Assembly: GCA_015233285.1 (NCBI GenBank)
Contig: JADFYA010000067.1
Span: 1 to 12,440, forward strand
Source of the DNA: Deltaproteobacteria bacterium
GTDB lineage: Bacteria > Desulfobacterota > JADFXK01
DNA length: 12,440 bases
Reading direction: 5' to 3'
In this document: one piece after another, positions 5,102 to 11,685 of the stretch
How positions within the stretch are numbered: the first letter of the stretch is position 1
How the letters are laid out: each line of letters starts with the position of its first letter
Program-made: the position numbers and the translations under genes
The notes under the pieces: model-generated
Databases searched by the model: none
What the model saw: the letters and a program-made list of their open reading frames with translations, nothing else
Told to the model about the DNA's origin: nothing

Positions 5102-5173
5102 GGCCTGTCCAGGGAAAGGTTAACTTATGTTTGGGCGGCTTCCAGATAAGCATCTTCTGATTCTTATTGTCAC

Positions 5174-5182
5174 ATCATAACA
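5174..5182 (-). promoter_or_regulatory. possible extended -10 for the AbiJ-like gene
   Basis: The minus strand reads TGTTATGAT, an extended -10 (TATGAT, 5174-5179). It lies in an AT-rich stretch about 73 bp before the ATG at 5101, with no good -35 hexamer at the right spacing. This is the best promoter candidate for the gene, but weak. Confidence 0.35.
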
Positions 5183-5228
5183 CAACCACCCAAAAAATAA
5201 AACAAAATACCCAGACCTTGTCCCCCCC

Positions 5229-5263
5229 AAAAAAAAGGCCAACCTCCTTATCCAGGGGTTGGC
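5229..5263 (-). terminator. intrinsic terminator of the TetR-CMD operon
   Basis: Read on the minus strand, GCCAACC (5257-5263) pairs with GGTTGGC (5238-5244) over a 12-nt loop. It is followed after one base by eight T residues (5229-5236). It lies about 73 nt after the stop of the gene ending at 5336 and faces the same way. Confidence 0.8.
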
Positions 5264-5335
5264 TCTTATCCGGCAAATTACAGGCCATGACGGTGCTGGT
5301 GCCGGCCCAATCATCAATGGCAAAAATGGGCGGGT

Positions 5336-5857
5336 CTAGGCCTTCAAGGCATTGAACATAATGGCGCTGGCCACCATGTTCGCCCCATGGGCCAGGGCAT
5401 CGAGGATATCGGAATCGGTCCAGCCTTCGGTCCGGAGCTGATCAACGTCCGTCTGGGCTATGGATTTGGGGGCGCGCAGGGCCTTGGCCACGAAGACGAG
5501 CATGGACCGCTCCTTGTCCTCCAGGGGGGCTGTGGCCGGGTCCGCTTTCATGGTTTCGAGGTCTTCGGCGGTCATTCCGGCCTGCATGAGCAACCGGCGG
5601 TTGAAATCTAAGCAGAACTCATGTCCGCACTCGTCGGAGCTGATGAACCGGATGGCGGTCAAGAGTGGAAAACTCAAGGTCTTGTGCCCCATATAATACT
5701 GAATAAGCCCCACCTGCCGTTCGAAGAGGGCCGGGCTGGCGCTCATCAGTTTCAGCGGGGCCGGGACCGGGAGCGGGCTGGGGAACATGCTGTAGGCTTC
5801 CTTAATCTTGCCTTCGGCCTGGTCTTCGGCAACGGTCTTTATCAGAAACATGGTCAT
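5336..5857 (-). CDS. carboxymuconolactone decarboxylase / AhpD-like protein
   Basis: This 173-residue protein belongs to the carboxymuconolactone-decarboxylase/AhpD superfamily. LKLMSASPALFERQVGLIQYYMGHKTLSF leads to the active-site helix SSDECGHEFCLDFNRRLL, and the protein ends with GWTDSDILDALAHGANMVAS, the usual last helices. AhpD-like members use a C-x-x-C pair followed by His as a thiol peroxidase or reductase centre. Here the second cysteine is present (C82). The first is His (H79), with a cysteine two residues earlier (C77), and the distal His is Asn (N86). Redox chemistry is therefore uncertain and may use C77 and C82. The ATG follows a strong AAGGAGGATGACC ribosome-binding site. It lies 74 nt after the TetR gene and shares its promoter and terminator, so it is probably the regulated enzyme. 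Confidence 0.75.
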   Translation of the reverse strand: MTMFLIKTVAEDQAEGKIKEAYSMFPSPLPVPAPLKLMSASPALFERQVGLIQYYMGHKTLSFPLLTAIRFISSDECGHEFCLDFNRRLLMQAGMTAEDLETMKADPATAPLEDKERSMLVFVAKALRAPKSIAQTDVDQLRTEGWTDSDILDALAHGANMVASAIMFNALKA

Positions 5858-5906
5858 CCTCCTTCTAAACTTTAAATTGGTTGAGTTAGTCCGGCCGCGG
5901 CTGCGG

Positions 5907-5917
5907 GGGGTAGGGCG
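5907..5917 (-). repeat. short version of the C-rich 3' motif
   Basis: GGGGTAGGGCG matches the core of the 18-bp repeat at 2995 and 4187. On the coding strand (CGCCCTACCCC) it starts 14 nt after the stop of the TetR gene. Confidence 0.5.
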
Positions 5918-5931
5918 CCTCGACCACGTAT

Positions 5932-6537
5932 TTATGCCGGTCTGTCAGGTTTGGGCCCGGACAGGATTTCGCCGAAAATGAACCGGTCGAACCGGTGGAG
6001 CGGCTCTATCGACTTTACCACCTTCATAGTCAACATGGCGCCCTGCCAACTGCTGGTGATGAATCTGGCCGTTTCCTCCGGGTCGAGGTGGTCCGGCAGT
6101 TCTCCGGCCGCTCGGGCTTTCTGAAGAACCTGGGTGATGCCCGCGATCATCAGTTCTGTGGCCGATTCCAGCTTTTGGCGAAAGGCCGGTGAGAGATCGC
6201 TCATCTCCTGGCACAGGTTTCCGATGGGGCAGCCTTTTTGGCACCCTTCGGCCTCCAGCCGGGCGTAGGATCCCAGGAAAAAAGCGTGCAACCGGGCCAC
6301 CGGCGATCTGGACTCGTCCTCAAAGCAGGACCGGGCCACGGCCGCGATCTCCTCTACGTATAGGTCGATCAGGGCCAGGCCGAAGTCCTCCTTACTTTTG
6401 AAATAGAAGTAGAAAGAGCCTTTGGGCACCCCGGAGGCGTCGAGGATTTCCTTTAGTCCGGTGTGGTGAAAGCCCTGACGATGGACCAGTTCGGCCCCTG
6501 CCTGCAGGATTTTCCAACGAGTGTCTGTCTTGTTCAT
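5932..6537 (-). CDS. TetR/AcrR family transcriptional repressor
   Basis: The 201-residue protein has an N-terminal TetR helix-turn-helix: ILQAGAELVHRQGFHHTGLK followed by ILDASGVPKGSFYFYFKSKEDF (about residues 9-53). The ligand domain contains GCQKGCPIGNLCQEMSDLSPAFR, the pattern of the NemR/AcuR-like branch (GCP.GNL.QE). There are four cysteines at 71, 99, 103 and 109. In E. coli NemR a cysteine senses electrophiles and hypochlorous acid, so a thiol-based signal is plausible here but not shown. A 17-bp palindrome lies inside its own promoter (6558-6574), which implies autorepression. It is followed by an AhpD-like gene in the same transcript. The ATG at 6537 has CGGAG upstream. Length and domain order are normal. 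Confidence 0.85.
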   Translation of the reverse strand: MNKTDTRWKILQAGAELVHRQGFHHTGLKEILDASGVPKGSFYFYFKSKEDFGLALIDLYVEEIAAVARSCFEDESRSPVARLHAFFLGSYARLEAEGCQKGCPIGNLCQEMSDLSPAFRQKLESATELMIAGITQVLQKARAAGELPDHLDPEETARFITSSWQGAMLTMKVVKSIEPLHRFDRFIFGEILSGPKPDRPA

Positions 6538-6554
6538 GTCTATCTCCGGGCTTG

Positions 6555-6583
6555 ATAGTAGACCGGTCGTCTACAAATGTCAA
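6555..6583 (-). promoter_or_regulatory. promoter of the TetR-CMD operon
   Basis: The minus strand shows a consensus -35 TTGACA (6578-6583) and -10 TACTAT (6555-6560) separated by exactly 17 bp. Transcription would start near 6548, only about 11 nt before the ATG at 6537, which still leaves room for the GGAG site. Confidence 0.75.
6558..6574. promoter_or_regulatory. TetR-type operator
   Basis: GTAGAC-CGGTC-GTCTAC is an inverted repeat with 6-bp arms and a 5-bp centre. It lies in the spacer and overlaps the -10 of the TetR promoter, so binding would exclude RNA polymerase. The TAGAC...GTCTA core resembles operators described for NemR-like repressors. Confidence 0.7.
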
Positions 6584-6735
6584 TCTTTTTTTCACCGGGA
6601 TGACAAATCGTCCTGGCGACGCCGCGCCGTCATCATTTCCGCACGATTTTTCCTGACAAATGAAGTTGATTTTGATACGATTAATCTGTGTTCGATAAGT
6701 ACGCTAAAAAAATTAGTATCGAGGAACATGAATTA

Positions 6736-6878
6736 ATCCGCAGATTGCTCAGATTTGCGCAGATTTAAAAAAACAAAACGCTTGTGTCCGAAGGCTTGCA
6801 CCCAAGCTTCAGTCGGCCCAAGTTCAGCAAATGATCCCATAAGTTGTGGGTCTCTTTCATCTGCGTTAATCTGCGGAT
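6736..6878. repeat. CGCAGATT-type inverted repeat pair before the acetyltransferase
   Basis: The left arm (6736-6766) reads ATCCGCAGATTGCTCAGATT, then TGCGCAGATTT, a word of period about 10 repeated three times. The right arm (6858-6878) is CATCTGCGTTAATCTGCGGA plus T, whose reverse complement starts ATCCGCAGATTAACGCAGAT. The arms are thus inverted copies enclosing about 90 bp of non-repeated sequence. Within that, CCCAAGCTTCAG and CCCAAGTTCAG are near direct repeats. The right arm ends 35 bp before the acetyltransferase ATG. No gene is visible between 6538 and 6912. That gap also holds a smaller inverted repeat, TCGATA (6692-6697) and TATCGA (6717-6722). Confidence 0.7.
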
Positions 6879-6912
6879 ACATTTCTGTCTCCCATTAATC
6901 AGGAGAAAACCA

Positions 6913-7539
6913 ATGACCGAATCGATAGAATCCACATCCCGGCCCTTGGTCCGGAAAGCTACCATGGCCGATGCGGAATTAGTCGCCCAAATATTGGGGG
7001 AGGCCTTCCGGGGTGATCCGGTGATGACCTACTTAAGCCCGAACCGGCCTGACTTCACGACACGTTTATACTATTCCATGGTCAGGCGTTTTTTCCTGAA
7101 ATATCATCAGGTCTATGTCACGGATGACGGGTCCGGCGCGGCCATGTGGCTCCCGCCCGGAGTGACCTTCGAATCCTACCCGTTCCGGGCCACCTTAGAC
7201 ACTCTTTGGCTCTTTTTCACCAAAGTCGGATATCAGGGCTACCGCCGGCTCCAGGCTCTGGCCCGGTACTTCGAGGCGCACCATCCCGCCGAACCCCATT
7301 TTTATCTGAACTCCATCGGTGTCAGGCCGAATCAAGGCGGCCGCGGGATCGGGTCGGCGCTCTTACAGGAAGTCTTAACCCGGTGTGACCGTGAAGAAAT
7401 TCCGGCCTACTTGGAGAACACCAAATCCAAGAACCTGCCCCTGTACGAACGATTCGGGTTTCGGGTGACCACCCAGGGCCGACTCCCCGATGGCGGACCG
7501 CCCATCTGGTTCATGCTCCGGCAACCATCCACCACCTGA
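6913..7539 (+). CDS. GNAT-family N-acetyltransferase
   Basis: The ATG at 6913 is chosen because AGGAGA lies just upstream; the frame is open further back but only into repeat sequence. The 208-residue product begins LVRKATMADAELVAQILGEA, the first strand and helix of a GNAT fold. Motif A is FYLNSIGVRPNQGGRGIGSA (acetyl-CoA pyrophosphate loop QGGRGIG), followed by LLQEVLTRCDREEIPAYLEN. It closes with NLPLYERFGFRVTTQGRLPD (motif B) and WFMLR. The inserted stretch between, with LYYSMVRRFFLKYHQVYV and AMWLPPG, is typical of GNATs close to those in small-molecule resistance and unknown clusters. The substrate cannot be told. It stands alone; the next gene is a nuclease 63 bp downstream. Confidence 0.85.
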   Translation: MTESIESTSRPLVRKATMADAELVAQILGEAFRGDPVMTYLSPNRPDFTTRLYYSMVRRFFLKYHQVYVTDDGSGAAMWLPPGVTFESYPFRATLDTLWLFFTKVGYQGYRRLQALARYFEAHHPAEPHFYLNSIGVRPNQGGRGIGSALLQEVLTRCDREEIPAYLENTKSKNLPLYERFGFRVTTQGRLPDGGPPIWFMLRQPSTT

Positions 7540-7550
7540 CATCGGATCAT

Positions 7551-7578
7551 TAGCCCGTAACCCAAGACCCGAAACGAA
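7551..7578 (+). repeat. degenerate heptamer array
   Basis: Four 7-base units (TAGCCCG, TAACCCA, AGACCCG, AAACGAA) start 12 nt after the acetyltransferase stop. They are degenerate relatives of the CAACCCG units at 222-242. Confidence 0.5.
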
Positions 7579-7602
7579 CCAGGACCATTCCGGAGGGACC
7601 GA

Positions 7603-8610
7603 TTGTCTGAGCTGACGAGTAGTCACGACCGCTTCTTTAAAAGTATCTTTTCAGTTAAAGCGGAGGCCGGGGATTTTCTGAGCAACTACTTGCCGGAAGA
7701 GGTGGCCGGGCTGCTGAAGCTGGATACCTTGGAGCTGGGCAAGGATACCTACGTTGATCCGGAACTCCAGGAGCGCCTGTCCGATCTGGTCTACCGGGTG
7801 GACACCACGTATGGCGGGCCGGCCGTTGTTTACATTCTTTTTGAGCACAAAAGCTACCCGGAACCGTTGATCGCCTTCTACCTGTTGCGCTACATGGTCA
7901 AGATTTGGGGGCAGCTCATTGAGCAAGGCGTTAATAACCTGCCGCCGATCATCCCCCTGGTGCTGTACCATGGTGCTGCTACCTGGAAGGAAGCTAAGAA
8001 ACTCGGCAAACTGGTTGAGCACCACCCGGCGCTGCAATCGTTTTTGCCTGATTTTCACTTTCTTTTTTATAATCTGGTGCAGTATCGACCCGAGGATATC
8101 AAGGGTGCCATCCCACTCCGGGCGGCTTTGCTGCTGCTGAAGTTAATCTTTGACCCGGAGCTGAAAGAGTGGCTGCGATTAATTTTTGAACTGCTGGGCC
8201 GGTTGGAGTGGCCGGAATATGCCGATTACTTCGAAAAAGTGATGCACTATCTGGAATCAAATCCGGACAAAATCACCGAGCAAGATTTACACCAAGCCGT
8301 GATTGATGCTTACGGCGATATGAAGGAGGACACCATGCCTGGTTTAACGCAGTCCTGGGTTCAAAAAGTAATCCAAAAAGGTCGGCAGGAAGGTCGGCAG
8401 GAAGGACTCCAGCAGGGCCTGTTGACCGATGCCCGGGAGTCGGTTCTGGATATTCTGGAGTCTCGTTTTGGAGCCGTTTCTTCCCCGCTGACTGACCTGA
8501 TCAATCAGCTAGACGATCCGGCCGTGCTAAAGGCGCTACGGAAAAAAGCCGTTACGGTCGCGACCATGGAAGACTTCCGGCAGATCCTGGGACAAATCAA
8601 GGGGAACTGA
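7603..8610 (+). CDS. Rpn-family PD-(D/E)XK nuclease
   Basis: The start is a TTG at 7603 with GGAGGG at 7592-7597; no usable ATG lies near, and SSHDRFFKSIFS is the expected N-terminus. This 335-residue protein belongs to the Rpn/YhgA family (PF04754, often named 'transposase_31'). The PD-(D/E)XK core is visible as SDLVYRVDT (D61), then VYILFEHKSYPEP with E81 and K83. The family-typical IIPLVLYHG and FYNLVQYRPEDI follow. Near the end is a charged low-complexity segment, KGRQEGRQEGLQQGLL, a common family trait. E. coli Rpn proteins are DNA endonucleases that raise RecA-independent recombination. No inverted ends or transposase partner are visible, so it is not a true insertion sequence. It is full-length. 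Confidence 0.85.
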   Translation: MSELTSSHDRFFKSIFSVKAEAGDFLSNYLPEEVAGLLKLDTLELGKDTYVDPELQERLSDLVYRVDTTYGGPAVVYILFEHKSYPEPLIAFYLLRYMVKIWGQLIEQGVNNLPPIIPLVLYHGAATWKEAKKLGKLVEHHPALQSFLPDFHFLFYNLVQYRPEDIKGAIPLRAALLLLKLIFDPELKEWLRLIFELLGRLEWPEYADYFEKVMHYLESNPDKITEQDLHQAVIDAYGDMKEDTMPGLTQSWVQKVIQKGRQEGRQEGLQQGLLTDARESVLDILESRFGAVSSPLTDLINQLDDPAVLKALRKKAVTVATMEDFRQILGQIKGN

Positions 8611-8667
8611 TTCGGTGGGTCTGTCTATTTGTTACTCGGTGCCTGTCGGCTTGTCGGCTTCAAAGTG

Positions 8668-8695
8668 CAACCAGAAACACGCAACCCGCAACACG
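8668..8695 (+). repeat. degenerate heptamer array
   Basis: Four 7-base units (CAACCAG, AAACACG, CAACCCG, CAACACG) fill the gap between the Rpn gene and the radical SAM gene. They are the same family as at 222-242. Just before them GTCGGCTT is repeated directly. Confidence 0.6.
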
Positions 8696-8707
8696 AACGA
8701 GGTTCCC

Positions 8708-10162
8708 GTGACCGTCGACGTCGTCTTAGCCAATCCCCCGTGGGAGCTGCCCGCGGGTTTCACCTCGGTCCGAGCCGGCAGCCGCTGGCCCCATACCCGG
8801 AAGGTGAATGAACAGATTTTAGAGGAATTCCCCTTTCCCTTTCTCCTGGCCTACACCACGGCCTTGCTTAACCGGGAGGGCCTGACCGCGGTGGTCATGG
8901 ACTGCCTAGCCCAAAAGATCGGGCTGGACGAGTTCATCGGCCGGCTCCAAGCCCGGCAGCCCCGGTTACTGGTGCTGGAGACGTCTTCCCCGTCTTTCGC
9001 CGCGGACATCCTGGTCATCAAGAAAATCAAGGCGGCCCTGGGTGTTCCCCTGGCCCTGGCCGGGCCCCATCCCACCTTTATGGCCGAAGACATTTTGACC
9101 AGGCACCCCGAGGTGGATTATTGCCTGCTGGGCGAGTACGAATACCCGGTCCTGGCCCTGGCCGGCGGGCAACCTGCGGCGGAAATCCCCGGCCTGGCCT
9201 GCCGTCACGATGGACGGGTCCGGGTGTCGCCCCCTGCCTCGGGTCCGGGCTTGAAGCCCTTGGACGATCTGCCCTATCCGGAGCGGGATCAGTTGAACGT
9301 GCTGACCCATTACAATGAGAATTTCTGCCGCCACGTCCCCAATATCACCCTGGTCTCTTCCCGGGGCTGTCCTCACCGGTGCATCTTTTGCTTAGAGCCG
9401 GTTTATTACGCCGGATACCGGGCCAGGGCCCCGGAAAAGGTGGTGGACGAAATGTTCTACTTACGGGACCGCTACCACCCCAGGGAGTTTTACTTCGACG
9501 ATTCGTCCTTCACGGTTGGGGAGAAGCGGGTCAGAGACATTTGCCGGTCCCTGATCGACCGCCAACTGGGCTTGCCCTGGTCAGCCATGGGGGACGGGAT
9601 GGTCGGCTCCGAGACGCTGAAATTGATGCGCCGGGCCGGGTGTGGCGGCCTCAAATTCGGGGTGGAGTCGGCTGACCCGGACATCTTGAAGCAGATGAAG
9701 AAACCGGTCAACCTGGACAAGGTCCGCCGGGTGGTGGCCGTCTGCCGGTCACTGGGCATTAGAACCCATGCCACCTACGCCTTTGGCGGTCCCGGAGAGA
9801 ATGACCGGACCATCGAACACACCTTGCGCTTCGCCATCGGGTTGAATACGGATACCGCCCAGTTCAGTTGCATGATTCCTTTTCCGGGAACACCGCTGTT
9901 TGACCAGGCCCAGGCCCAGGGCTGGCTGCTGACTACGGACTTCAGCCGGTTCGACGGGCTGAACGAAAGCGTTATCGGCTATCCAGATTGCTCCGGCCCC
10001 CGGATCGTGGCCGCGGTCAAGGAAGGCAAGCGGCGGTTGCTCCGGAATATCATCATCCGGCATCCCGCGGTGGCCCTTAAGGGCGCCTTCAATCTCATCC
10101 GCCGGGAAGGGTTGGGCCGGTTCTGGGAAAAGTTGCGGGAGATCGGGGCGATTATTTCTTAG
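8708..10162 (+). CDS. B12-binding domain radical SAM protein
   Basis: The GTG at 8708 gives 484 residues starting MTVDVVLANPPWE, as in the family. An earlier in-frame GTG at 8615 would add residues encoded by heptamer-repeat sequence and is rejected. The N-terminal part (about 1-170) is a cobalamin-binding-like Rossmann domain: LAGPHPTFMAEDI and VDYCLLGEYEYPVL are family marks, though the DxHxxG cobalamin ligand motif is absent, as in many members. The radical SAM centre SSRGCPHRCIFC has cysteines 221, 225 and 228 for the 4Fe-4S cluster. FYFDDSSFTVGEKRV and LKFGVESADPDIL form the SAM barrel, and FSCMIPFPGTPLF closes it. BchE-like relatives carry out methylations and cyclisations. The substrate is unknown, and no biosynthetic partner lies beside it. 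Confidence 0.85.
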   Translation: MTVDVVLANPPWELPAGFTSVRAGSRWPHTRKVNEQILEEFPFPFLLAYTTALLNREGLTAVVMDCLAQKIGLDEFIGRLQARQPRLLVLETSSPSFAADILVIKKIKAALGVPLALAGPHPTFMAEDILTRHPEVDYCLLGEYEYPVLALAGGQPAAEIPGLACRHDGRVRVSPPASGPGLKPLDDLPYPERDQLNVLTHYNENFCRHVPNITLVSSRGCPHRCIFCLEPVYYAGYRARAPEKVVDEMFYLRDRYHPREFYFDDSSFTVGEKRVRDICRSLIDRQLGLPWSAMGDGMVGSETLKLMRRAGCGGLKFGVESADPDILKQMKKPVNLDKVRRVVAVCRSLGIRTHATYAFGGPGENDRTIEHTLRFAIGLNTDTAQFSCMIPFPGTPLFDQAQAQGWLLTTDFSRFDGLNESVIGYPDCSGPRIVAAVKEGKRRLLRNIIIRHPAVALKGAFNLIRREGLGRFWEKLREIGAIIS

Positions 10163-10167
10163 TTACA

Positions 10168-10262
10168 TGTTGCTGGTTGCTGGTTGCTGGTTGACGCACG
10201 AATTTCTTTAAAAATAGACCATTCCGGTTAAGCCCAGCGGGGCGCTCTGGGTTAGCCCAGCG
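10168..10262 (+). repeat. composite intergenic repeat, copy 2
   Basis: Directly after the radical SAM stop (10162) come three exact heptamers TTGCTGG (10170-10190), then TTGACG, then the AT-rich core at 10199-10220 (CGAATTTCTTTAAAAATAGA plus CC). A GC-rich block follows at 10228-10258, starting TTAAGCCCAGCGGGGC and containing GGGTTAG. All modules match copy 1 (131-242, minus strand) in order and spacing. Copy 1 has about 8 more bases between TTGACG and the core. The heptamer unit differs (TTGCTGG here, CGGGTTG there) although the core is conserved. The CCCAG...CTGGG pair could fold, but there is no T-run. Confidence 0.75.
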
Positions 10263-10317
10263 GCGACACATTGATAATCGGGGGCATTACTCTAGCCCAG
10301 AAACGGAATAAATCGCC

Positions 10318-11631
10318 ATGCCGGGTTGTTTACCCATCAATATTGACAATCTGCTCCACCTGCGGGGTGTTGAGTCCGCCCGTGTCGAATTTAAGGCATC
10401 GTGGGGCGAATCTACGACCGGTATCCAGGTGCTGCACACTATTTGCGCCTTTGCCAATGACTTCCAAAACCTGAATGGCGGTTACACTATAATCGGCGTG
10501 GCCCAGGAGCGGGGGCTGGCTGTGCTCCCTCCGAAAGGGTTGACCCCGCAGGAGATAGAAACAGCCCAACACTGGATTCGGGGCAAGTGCAACACCATTG
10601 ATCCCGTGTACCAGCCCATACTCTCGCCCGAGGTTGTTGACGGCCGGCACATTCTCGTCATCTGGGCGCCGGGAAGCGATGTCCGTCCTCACCAGGTCTC
10701 CGACATGCTCGAACGGGGGGGTAACCGAAGCTACTATATAAGACTCGGTGACGAGACGGTTGATGTGACGAGAAAGCCGGAACTGTTGACCCAACTCATG
10801 CAATTGACGGCCAGAGTGCCGTTCGATGACCGACGGGCCCAACAGGCGACGGTCCTTGATCTTCGTGAAACCAAGGTGCGGGAGTTCCTGCAAGACATTC
10901 GCAGTGATCTGGTTAATGAATCGGACTCGAAAACAATGTACCGATGTCTGCGGATCACCGTGCCGGTTAATGATCATGACGTGCCGAAAAATGTCGGGTT
11001 GTTGTTCTTCGCCCAGGACCCGGAACAATGGTTTCCCGGGGCTCGGATCGAGGTCGTCCAGTTTGCCGATAACGCCGGCGGCAACTTACTGGAGGAAAAG
11101 TTTTTCAACAAAATGCCGATTCATGAGCAACTGCAGGGGTGTTTGAGCTATCTGGGAAACCTCTCGACCCGCCGGCTGGAAAAAACGCCTGATCGACCGG
11201 AGGTGGGGGGATGGGTCAGTTATCCTTTCCAGGCCTTACGAGAAGCCCTGGTGAATGCAGTTTATCACCGCTCCTACGAGGCAATGCCTGAACCGGTCAA
11301 GGTTTATTTGTATCCGGATAGAATGGAGATCATCAGCTATCCGGGACCGGTGCCCGGCCTCGAAAAGAGTCATTTTGACGGTAGCGATCCGCTGCCCCCA
11401 GTCCCGGCCCGTAATCGACGGATCGGCGATTTTCTCAAGGAATTGAGGCTGGCCGAAGGCCGGGGAACAGGGCTGCCAAAGGTCCGCCGGTCCATGCAGG
11501 AAAACGGTTCCCCGCCGCCACGTTTTGACTTTGACGATGCCCGTTCATATTTCAGGGTAACCTTGCCGGCGCATCCCGAGTATATCGCCGTCCTGGCCTT
11601 GCAGGATGCGGCGCGCCTTCGTGCCGGCTGA
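10318..11631 (+). CDS. AlbA_2 / HATPase_c_4 protein (COG2865, Schlafen-like)
   Basis: The 437-residue product begins with an AlbA_2 (Schlafen AlbA-2) domain: GVESARVEFKASWGES (E24, K26), then CAFANDFQNLNGGYTIIGVA, the usual 'N...GG.I.IGV' signature, to about residue 130. A middle region follows. The HATPase_c_4 domain starts near residue 300 with FQALREALVNAVYHRSYEAM, where E309 and N313 form the GHKL N-box. It continues through VKVYLYPDRMEIISYPGPVP and LKELRLAEGRGTGLPKVRRS (lid). The family is annotated as ATP-dependent helicase RecG-like or transcriptional regulator, mostly without proof. Schlafen-type AlbA_2 domains can cleave RNA in defence. Many COG2865 members end in a winged HTH; this one stops soon after the ATPase. 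The Uma2 gene follows by 54 bp. The ATG at 10318 has a weak GGA upstream. Confidence 0.8.
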   Translation: MPGCLPINIDNLLHLRGVESARVEFKASWGESTTGIQVLHTICAFANDFQNLNGGYTIIGVAQERGLAVLPPKGLTPQEIETAQHWIRGKCNTIDPVYQPILSPEVVDGRHILVIWAPGSDVRPHQVSDMLERGGNRSYYIRLGDETVDVTRKPELLTQLMQLTARVPFDDRRAQQATVLDLRETKVREFLQDIRSDLVNESDSKTMYRCLRITVPVNDHDVPKNVGLLFFAQDPEQWFPGARIEVVQFADNAGGNLLEEKFFNKMPIHEQLQGCLSYLGNLSTRRLEKTPDRPEVGGWVSYPFQALREALVNAVYHRSYEAMPEPVKVYLYPDRMEIISYPGPVPGLEKSHFDGSDPLPPVPARNRRIGDFLKELRLAEGRGTGLPKVRRSMQENGSPPPRFDFDDARSYFRVTLPAHPEYIAVLALQDAARLRAG

Positions 11632-11685
11632 TTTTGCCTCTAGCTTCAGCCCAAATTCATATCTCAGCACAAGGAGAAGACACCA

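Noticed and set aside
6692..6722. TCGATA...TATCGA inverted repeat as an operator or terminator
   Set aside because: Arms are only 6 bp with a 19-bp centre and no T-run or clear promoter; it is too weak to assign a role.
6844..6912. upstream TTG start for the acetyltransferase
   Set aside because: This part is encoded by the inverted repeat arm; the ATG at 6913 has AGGAGA at good spacing.
7603..8610. the Rpn gene as an insertion sequence transposase
   Set aside because: Despite the 'transposase_31' family name, no terminal inverted repeats or target duplications are visible around it.
8668..8695. heptamer arrays as a CRISPR array
   Set aside because: Units are 7 bp with no spacers, and no cas genes are present.
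8615..8707. upstream GTG start for the radical SAM protein
   Set aside because: The added residues are encoded by the heptamer repeat, while the family N-terminus fits the GTG at 8708.
10228..10258. GC-rich block after the radical SAM gene as an intrinsic terminator
   Set aside because: The possible CCCAG...CTGGG stem is followed by GTTAGCCC and no T-run; it is better explained as part of the composite repeat.
10330..11028. 232-residue open frame on the minus strand
   Set aside because: It lies wholly inside the AlbA_2 gene, has no recognisable domain and no ribosome-binding site; it is a GC-rich antisense shadow.
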